Source: Candidatus Parcubacteria bacterium
GTDB taxonomy: Bacteria > Patescibacteriota > Minisyncoccia > Minisyncoccales > UBA6532
Assembly: GCA_030645645.1 (NCBI GenBank)
Contig: JAUSNC010000004.1
Coordinates: 1 to 6,374, forward strand
Direction: 5' to 3'
Length of the DNA stretch: 6,374 nt
Shown: piece after piece, positions 1 to 5,214 of the stretch
Layout of the letters: each line of letters starts with the position of its first letter
How positions within the stretch are numbered: the stretch's first letter is position 1
Position numbers and translations under genes: made by a program
Notes under the pieces: generated by a model
What the model was told of the DNA's origin: nothing
Databases searched by the model: none
The model's input: only the letters and a program-made list of their open reading frames with translations

Positions 1-1059
1 AAAACTTCTGAAGGCATTTGGTCTGGCCCGCCTCAAGCCGGCGAATCTGGATTTGGAAGGGAGGATGAATTTGGAAAAGTCAGATTCAATCCGGAAAAGC
101 ATATTATACTTAAAGATGCCAAAAAACTGGAAAAAGGCATAAAAGCCGGAGAAGAATTAAAATTACCTCTTAATGCAAAAGAAGATTATGGCAGAATAGC
201 CGCCCAGACTGCAAAGCAGGTTATTATTCAAAAAATCAGGGAAGCTGAAAGAGAAATGGTTTTAAGCGAGTATAAGACAAAGGAAGGACAGATAATTTCG
301 GGAATAATTCAGAGAGTGGAACCGAGGGCTGTTTTCTTTGATATTGGAAAAACAATCGGAATTCTTCCCAGGGAAGAACAAGTTATGGGAGAATTTTACA
401 GGCCGGGCCAGCGTTTAAAGCTCTATGTTCTAAAAGCCGAGGAATCTCCAAAAGGACCTGTTGTCTTTTTGTCCCGTGCTTATCCTAAATTTATCTCAAG
501 GCTTTTTGAACTTGAAGTTCCTGAAGTATCAGCAGGGTCGGTTGTAATTAAAGCAATCGCCAGAGAGGCAGGCTCCAGGGCAAAGGTTGCTGTTGCTTCA
601 ACAGCTGAAGGAGTTGATCCAATTGGTTCAATGGTTGGACAAAGAGGAACGAGAGTTTCTTCAGTTATTAATGAACTTGGAGGGGAGAAGATAGATATTA
701 TTGAATGGAATGACGATCCTCAAAAATTTATTGCTAATGCGTTGTCTCCCGCCAAAGTCATAGAAATCAAGGTGTTAACCAAGAATAAAGCTTTAGCGAT
801 TGTCCCCGATGATCAGCTTTCACTTGCAATAGGAAAAGACGGGCAAAATGTCAGATTGGCCGCTAAGCTTACCGGCTGGAAAATAGACGTAAGAGCTCCT
901 AATACAGAAGGGGAAGTAGTTTCAGAAGATAAATCTGAAGAACCTGTTGTTGAAGAAAAAAATGTTTTAAAAGATGAAGCCGTTGAAAAAGATTCAGAAA
1001 AAAAAGAGGTTAAGCCAAAGAAAGAAAAAAAAGCCAAACAAAAAACCGAAAAAGAATAA
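1..1059 (+). CDS. nusA: Transcription termination/antitermination factor NusA, 3' part (5' end outside window)
   Basis: NusA binds RNA polymerase and nascent RNA and modulates pausing, intrinsic termination and antitermination. The frame is open from base 1, so the true start lies upstream; 352 codons are visible. Met at 256 is internal, because typical NusA sequence (GRIAAQTAKQ, then IREAERE) precedes it. Visible order: end of the N-terminal polymerase-binding domain, including a Gly/Ser/Glu-rich stretch at residues ~3-26 and VRFNPEKHI; S1 domain ~93-165; KH1 with GQRG at 213-216; KH2 with GKDG at 278-281 followed by QNVRLAAKLTGW. From ~302 the protein ends in a Glu/Lys-rich tail of about 50 residues that looks disordered. 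No AR repeats follow, unlike Escherichia coli NusA. The next gene is hppA, not the common neighbour infB. Identity is very secure; the role of the tail is unknown. Confidence 0.97.
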   Translation, partial: KTSEGIWSGPPQAGESGFGREDEFGKVRFNPEKHIILKDAKKLEKGIKAGEELKLPLNAKEDYGRIAAQTAKQVIIQKIREAEREMVLSEYKTKEGQIISGIIQRVEPRAVFFDIGKTIGILPREEQVMGEFYRPGQRLKLYVLKAEESPKGPVVFLSRAYPKFISRLFELEVPEVSAGSVVIKAIAREAGSRAKVAVASTAEGVDPIGSMVGQRGTRVSSVINELGGEKIDIIEWNDDPQKFIANALSPAKVIEIKVLTKNKALAIVPDDQLSLAIGKDGQNVRLAAKLTGWKIDVRAPNTEGEVVSEDKSEEPVVEEKNVLKDEAVEKDSEKKEVKPKKEKKAKQKTEKE

Positions 1060-1063
1060 CTCT

Positions 1064-1093
1064 TTAAAATGGTCAGAAAAGTTTAATTATAAT
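1064..1093 (+). promoter_or_regulatory. Possible promoter for hppA
   Basis: A perfect TATAAT lies at 1088-1093, with a 4/6 match to TTGACA (TTAAAA, 1064-1069) 18 bases upstream. Transcription from it would start near 1100, leaving a leader of only about 10 nt before the hppA ATG at 1112. The -10 box sits inside a perfect 14-base palindrome (1083-1096). The stretch is almost entirely A and T, so a chance match is a real risk. hppA may also be read through from nusA. Confidence 0.4.
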
Positions 1094-1111
1094 TAATTAT
1101 TTTTTAAAACT

Positions 1112-3109
1112 ATGGCAAGTCAAAATATGCTTTATTATCCGGTTATAATATCTATTTTCGCCATTATTTTCACATACTTTCTTATCCGCAAGATTCAAAA
1201 AGCTCCCTCCGGTTCAGGAAAAATGATTGCCATTTCTTCTTATATTCAGGAAGGAGCGATGGCTTTTTTAAAAAGACAATATATTTCAATAGCCGTAGTA
1301 GCCGCAGCCATATTTTTAATCATTACGCCCACACTCGGTTTAAATATGGGCATCGGATTTCTAATCGGAGCCTTTTTTTCAGCTTTGGCGGGATTTATAG
1401 GAATGGTTATTTCTACCAAGGCTAATTTGAAAGTGGCTGAATCAGCCAAGAAAGGATTATCCGCCGCATTGGATTTATCTATAGCGGGAGGAGCGGTAAC
1501 AGGACTTTTAGTCGCCGCTTTATCCCTTCTTTCAATATCCCTATTTTATTATTTTACAAATGATCTTAAAGCTTTAATTGCTCTGGGTTTCGGAGCAAGC
1601 TTGATTTCCATTTTTGCAAGACTCGGTGGAGGAATTTATACCAAAGCGGCGGATGTAGGAGCTGATCTTGTAGGAAAGATTGAAAAAGGAATTCCGGAAG
1701 ACGACCCTCGCAATCCCGCGGTCATTGCCGATTTGGTTGGGGACAACGTGGGAGATTGCGCCGGCATGGCAGCCGATCTTTTTGAAACCTATGTTGTTAC
1801 CATTATTTCAGCAATGGTTCTGGCTTCATTGCTGTTTCCTCAAAGTGTAACAATGATAATTCTTCCTTTAATACTCGGTTCATGGGGTCTATTGGCTTCA
1901 ATAGCCGCACTTTTCTTTATAAAACTTAAGGGAAAAAATATCCTAGGAGCTTTATATAAAGGGCTTATTGCCGCCGGAATTATTTCTGCCGTGGGGTTTT
2001 ATCCGATAATTAACAATCTTACCGCGTTCTTTTCTAATATTCCTTCAATTAAAATTTATTTATCCAGTTTAATGGGATTAATAGTTGTTGCAGGGCTCTT
2101 TATTATTACCGATTACTTTACCGCAAAAGAGCATTCTCCAGTAAAACAGATTGCCAGGAGCTCTGAAACAGGTCCCGGCACAAATATAATCACAGGTCTG
2201 GCCGTTGGAATGAAATCAACGGCAGTTCCGGTTCTTCTCATATCTTTTGCAATTCTAATGAGCTTCTGGTTTGCAGGAATGTACGGTTTAGCAATAGCCG
2301 CAGTATCAATGCTTTCCCTGGCGGGAATTATAGTTACAATGGATTCTTACGGCCCTATTACAGATAACGCAGGAGGAATTGCCGAAATGGCAGGACTTCC
2401 GGAAAATGTGAGAGAGGTTACTGATGCTTTAGATGAAATAGGGAATACCACGAAAGCCGTAACTAAGGCTTATGCGATAGGTTCAGCAGGCCTTGCCGCT
2501 TTGGTATTGTTTTCCGCCTTCACTCAGGAAATAGCGGCATTGGGGGCTAAAATACAGTTCCTGTTAAATGACCCTCAGGTATTAGTCGGACTTTTTATCG
2601 GAGGTCTTTTGCCTTATTATTTTGCTTCATTAGCCATGGAGGGCGTAGGCAGATCGGGCGCCAAAGTTGTTGAAGAAGTCAGGCGCCAATTCAGGGAAAT
2701 TCCTGGAATTATGGAAGGTAAAGGCAAGCCGGAATACGGAAAAACCGTTGATATTGTTACCAAAGCCGCATTAAAAGAAATGATAGCTCCGGCCATGATA
2801 CCTTTGGTTGCCCCTATTCTGGTGGGTTTTGTTTTAGGAGTTGAAGCCTTAGGAGGCCTTTTAATAGGAGCTTTGGTTACAGGATTATTTATTGCCATTT
2901 CCATGACTTCCGGAGGAGCGGCCTGGGATAATGCCAAAAAATACATTGAGAAGGGGAATTTAGGCGGCAAAGGAAGCGATGCACATAAAGCGGCTGTTGT
3001 AGGAGATATTGTCGGGGATCCTTACAAGGATACTGCGGGTCCCGCCATAAATCCGATGATCAAGATTTTAAACATAGTCGCTCTGCTCATTGTCGGATTT
3101 CTCGTCTAA
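1112..3109 (+). CDS. hppA: Membrane-bound proton-pumping pyrophosphatase (potassium-independent type)
   Basis: HppA is an integral membrane pump that hydrolyses pyrophosphate to two phosphates and uses the energy to move H+ (in some family members Na+) across the membrane. The 665-residue length is normal for the family, and many hydrophobic segments fit the usual ~16 helices. The conserved pyrophosphate/Mg site is complete: DVGADLVGKIE (181-191), DDPRNPA (197-203), DNVGDCAGMAADLFE (211-225), TDNAGGIAEMA (417-427), and near the C-terminus DNAKKYIE (606-613) and GDPYKDTAGPAINP (635-648). In GNTTKAVTK (444-452), Lys448 and Thr451 occupy the positions that in the literature distinguish potassium-independent from potassium-dependent enzymes (Ala at the Lys position in the latter). 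H+ as the pumped ion is therefore inferred. No Shine-Dalgarno sequence precedes the ATG; the upstream bases are AT-rich. The gene stands 52 bases after nusA and 59 bases before tig. Confidence 0.97.
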   Translation: MASQNMLYYPVIISIFAIIFTYFLIRKIQKAPSGSGKMIAISSYIQEGAMAFLKRQYISIAVVAAAIFLIITPTLGLNMGIGFLIGAFFSALAGFIGMVISTKANLKVAESAKKGLSAALDLSIAGGAVTGLLVAALSLLSISLFYYFTNDLKALIALGFGASLISIFARLGGGIYTKAADVGADLVGKIEKGIPEDDPRNPAVIADLVGDNVGDCAGMAADLFETYVVTIISAMVLASLLFPQSVTMIILPLILGSWGLLASIAALFFIKLKGKNILGALYKGLIAAGIISAVGFYPIINNLTAFFSNIPSIKIYLSSLMGLIVVAGLFIITDYFTAKEHSPVKQIARSSETGPGTNIITGLAVGMKSTAVPVLLISFAILMSFWFAGMYGLAIAAVSMLSLAGIIVTMDSYGPITDNAGGIAEMAGLPENVREVTDALDEIGNTTKAVTKAYAIGSAGLAALVLFSAFTQEIAALGAKIQFLLNDPQVLVGLFIGGLLPYYFASLAMEGVGRSGAKVVEEVRRQFREIPGIMEGKGKPEYGKTVDIVTKAALKEMIAPAMIPLVAPILVGFVLGVEALGGLLIGALVTGLFIAISMTSGGAAWDNAKKYIEKGNLGGKGSDAHKAAVVGDIVGDPYKDTAGPAINPMIKILNIVALLIVGFLV

Positions 3110-3144
3110 AAATCCGTACAGCAATAGTTTCAAACTCTAATAAA

Positions 3145-3150
3145 TAAAAT
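3145..3150 (+). promoter_or_regulatory. Possible -10 box upstream of tig
   Basis: TAAAAT (5/6 to TATAAT) ends 18 bases before the tig ATG, the same distance as the TATAAT in front of hppA. I see no convincing -35 match at 16-18 bases upstream. The preceding gap (3110-3168) has no GC-rich hairpin with a T-run, so tig may simply be read through from hppA. Weak call. Confidence 0.22.
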
Positions 3151-3168
3151 CAGTATTTTTGTAATCCT

Positions 3169-4455
3169 ATGAAAGTTGAAATTAAAAAACTGCCGAAATC
3201 AAAAATGGAACTTCAAATTGAGGTTGAAGGAGAAGAAATCAAGGAAGCGAGAGAACACGTTCTTGCCCATTTGGGAGCTTCTGCAAAAATCAGCGGGTTT
3301 AGGGAAGGGAAAGCGCCCAAAGAAATAATTGAAGGAAAAATAAGCGAAGAAGCACTGAAGAGTGAAACCATTGAAGAAGCCATCAGAGACACTTACATTA
3401 AAGCCCTTTCTGAAAACAAAATAGAATCTTTAGGCCAGCCTGAAATAGAAATATTAAAGACGCCGGATTTTAATAATCCCGAGGCCGTGCTCAAATATAA
3501 AGCAAAGATTGCAATATTGCCTGAGATTGTTCTTCCTGATTATAAAAAGATAGCCAAGGAAATAAAAAGGAATGTTTTGAAAGTTGAAGAAAAAGAAATT
3601 GAAAAATCTCTTGGCTGGCTGGCAAAAACAAGAGCCAAATATACTTTAAAGAATGCACCAGCCAAAAAAGGGGATTTTATTGAGATTGAATTCGGAGAAA
3701 AGGAGGGAACAGAAAAAAACAAAGACGCTTTTATTCTGGGCGAAGGTAATTTAATACCGGGATTAGAAGACGGTCTGATTAATATGGCAGCCGGCCAAGA
3801 GAAGGAAATATCCGTTTCTTTTCCGGAGAATCACTATAGAAAGGATTTAATAGGGAAGAAAGTTGATTTTCTTGTAAAGATGATTTCCGTACAAAATGTT
3901 GAATTGCCCGAAATCAATGATGAATTTGCCAAGAGCCTTGGTAAATTTGAAAATGTTTTAGAGCTGAAGGAAAGCGTAAGTAATGGCATTATGGAGGAAA
4001 AAGAAATCAATGAATCAGAAAGGGTTCGTCATGAAATAATAGAGAAGATAGGAAAGGAAGCTAAAATAGAAGTTCCCGATGTCCTTATTGAATCTGAAAA
4101 GAAACAGATTATTAATGAATTGAAGGCCACTATTGGACAGAAAATGGGGATCACTTTTGAAGATTATTTAAAAACCATAAAGAAAACGGAAGAAGAGCTT
4201 CTTTTAGCATTTACTCCTGAAGCAGAGAAAAGGGCGTTGGCATCTCTGGTTTTAAGGGAGCTCGGCAGGGCGGAGAATGTGGAAGTTTCAGATGAAGAGG
4301 TTAAAGAAGAGATAAACATAATTTTAAAGCAATATAATTCATTAAAAACAGGAGAAAATGAATTTGACCTTGAGCGCCTGCGGGAATATACTAAAGAAAT
4401 AATAAGGAACAGAAAAATATTCGGTATTTTAGAAAAAATTAATAAAGAAGAATAA
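3169..4455 (+). CDS. tig: Trigger factor, ribosome-associated chaperone and FKBP-type prolyl isomerase
   Basis: Trigger factor docks at the ribosome exit tunnel and shields nascent chains as they fold. All three domains are present in the 428 residues. The N-terminal ribosome-binding domain (~1-115) carries the docking-loop signature GFREGKAP at 43-50. The FKBP-like isomerase domain (~163-245) has KKGDFIEIEF, then ILGEGNLIPGLEDGL (189-203), AAGQEKEISVSFPE and LIGKKVDFLV. A helical, charged C-terminal substrate-cradling domain (~246-428) is marked by ELPEINDEFAKSLGKF. The isomerase domain is shorter than in Escherichia coli: the segment between the first strand and FILGEG lacks several residues. 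I chose ATG 3169 because the N-terminus MKVEIKKLPKSKMELQIEV aligns with the family start. No Shine-Dalgarno sequence is visible. The gene lies 3 bases before clpP, the classic tig-clpP pairing, linking folding to degradation. Confidence 0.96.
   Translation: MKVEIKKLPKSKMELQIEVEGEEIKEAREHVLAHLGASAKISGFREGKAPKEIIEGKISEEALKSETIEEAIRDTYIKALSENKIESLGQPEIEILKTPDFNNPEAVLKYKAKIAILPEIVLPDYKKIAKEIKRNVLKVEEKEIEKSLGWLAKTRAKYTLKNAPAKKGDFIEIEFGEKEGTEKNKDAFILGEGNLIPGLEDGLINMAAGQEKEISVSFPENHYRKDLIGKKVDFLVKMISVQNVELPEINDEFAKSLGKFENVLELKESVSNGIMEEKEINESERVRHEIIEKIGKEAKIEVPDVLIESEKKQIINELKATIGQKMGITFEDYLKTIKKTEEELLLAFTPEAEKRALASLVLRELGRAENVEVSDEEVKEEINIILKQYNSLKTGENEFDLERLREYTKEIIRNRKIFGILEKINKEE
4445..4450 (+). 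promoter_or_regulatory. Weak ribosome binding site for clpP inside the tig 3' end
   Basis: AAGAAG, a partial match to AAGGAGG, ends 8 bases before the clpP ATG and overlaps the last codons of tig. Given the 3-base gap between tig stop and clpP start, translational coupling is at least as likely as independent initiation. The Lys/Glu codons here would produce such a string by chance. Confidence 0.3.
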
Positions 4456-4458
4456 TAT

Positions 4459-5043
4459 ATGTATTTAATTCCTACAGTAATAGAAAAAAGCCAATATGGC
4501 GAAAGAGCCTACGATATTTATTCCCGCCTTTTAAAGGAAAGGATAGTTTTCCTTGCAGGCCAAGTGAATGACGTAGTGGCTAATTCGGTCATTGCCCAAA
4601 TGCTGTTTTTAGCCTCAAATGATCCGAAAAAAGACATCCACCTTTATATCAATACTCCGGGCGGATCGGTAACCGCAGGCCTGGCCATTTACGACACAAT
4701 GCAATACGTTAAATGCGCCGTTTCTACTGTTTGCGTAGGCCTGGCAGGATCTATGGGCGCTGTTATTCTGGCTTCAGGCAGCAAAGGAAAGCGCTTTGCC
4801 CTTCCAAATGCCGAGATACTCCTGCACCAGGTGGCCGGAGGTGTCAGTGGTGAAGCGGTTGAAATAGAGATCACAGCAAAGCAGATTCTGAAAATCAGGG
4901 AAAAACTGAATACGATTTTATCAAAACATACCGGTCAGTCTTTGGAAAAAATACAAAAGGATACAGATAGAGACTTCTATCTTTCAGCCGATGAAGCAAA
5001 AACATACGGAATCATAGACGAAGTGATAAAAACCAAAGAATAA
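4459..5043 (+). CDS. clpP: ATP-dependent Clp protease proteolytic subunit ClpP
   Basis: ClpP is the serine protease that forms a double heptameric chamber and degrades proteins fed in by an AAA+ unfoldase such as ClpX or ClpC. The 194 residues match the usual size, and there is no long propeptide. The catalytic triad is complete: Ser98 in GLAGSMG, His123 in LLHQ, and Asp172 in DTDRDF. The oxyanion-region glycines (NTPGGSV, 65-71), the processing-handle region and the C-terminal YGIIDEVI are also present. Two positions differ from the commonest wording: GLAGSMG instead of GxAASMG, and HQV instead of HQP. Both are outside the triad and should not abolish activity. It follows tig by 3 bases, so the two form one transcript that ends at the hairpin 8 bases after the stop. 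clpX, often next in line, is absent here. Confidence 0.98.
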   Translation: MYLIPTVIEKSQYGERAYDIYSRLLKERIVFLAGQVNDVVANSVIAQMLFLASNDPKKDIHLYINTPGGSVTAGLAIYDTMQYVKCAVSTVCVGLAGSMGAVILASGSKGKRFALPNAEILLHQVAGGVSGEAVEIEITAKQILKIREKLNTILSKHTGQSLEKIQKDTDRDFYLSADEAKTYGIIDEVIKTKE

Positions 5044-5050
5044 TTATAAT

Positions 5051-5083
5051 AGAGCCCCCGCGCTAAGCGGGGGCTTTGTTTTT
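5051..5083 (+). terminator. Rho-independent terminator after clpP
   Basis: A 9-bp perfect stem (5053-5061 with 5067-5075; GCCCCCGC against GCGGGGGC at its core) closes a 5-base loop, GCTAA. One A-U and one G-U pair extend it outward to 5051/5077. A T-rich run (TTTGTTTTT, 5075-5083) follows directly. It starts 7 bases after the clpP stop and stands out as very GC-rich in AT-rich DNA. It should end the tig-clpP transcript. Confidence 0.95.
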
Positions 5084-5093
5084 ATACCAAAAC

Positions 5094-5122
5094 TTTACTT
5101 TTTTAAAATATTTTGCTAAGAT
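5094..5122 (+). promoter_or_regulatory. Probable sigma-70-like extended -10 promoter for rny
   Basis: TTTACT (5094-5099, 4/6 to TTGACA) is separated by 17 bases from TAAGAT (5117-5122, 4/6 to TATAAT), and the -10 is preceded by TG plus one base (5114-5116), the extended -10 signature. Its place just after a strong terminator and before a gene that needs its own start supports the call. Transcription would begin near 5129 and give rny a leader of about 85 nt. The rest of the 171-base gap (5044-5214) is AT-rich; I see no small ORF or recognisable RNA in it. Confidence 0.45.
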
Positions 5123-5214
5123 TTATTTGTAATTTTGAATTAATCTGAAATAGGAAAACCAGCACAAAATTGCATTTAATTTTATGTTGAGTAACCAATT
5201 TTTCAGCACTATAT

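Noticed and set aside
256..1059. NusA beginning at Met 256
   Set aside because: The same frame is open back to base 1 and encodes clear NusA sequence (GRIAAQTAKQ, REAERE) upstream of this Met, so it is an internal methionine of a gene cut by the window edge.
1083..1096. 14-base perfect AT-only palindrome as a regulator operator
   Set aside because: It consists only of A and T in a nearly pure AT stretch, so its information content is low; I noted it only within the promoter candidate.
2617..2970. 117-residue minus-strand ORF within hppA
   Set aside because: Antisense to the most conserved C-terminal part of HppA; Pro/Ser/Thr-rich composition is what the complement of Gly/Ala-rich membrane codons gives.
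3126..3136. AGTTT-C-AAACT palindrome between hppA and tig as terminator or operator
   Set aside because: Five-base arms with a one-base centre cannot form a stable hairpin, no T-run follows directly, and such short palindromes are expected by chance in AT-rich DNA.
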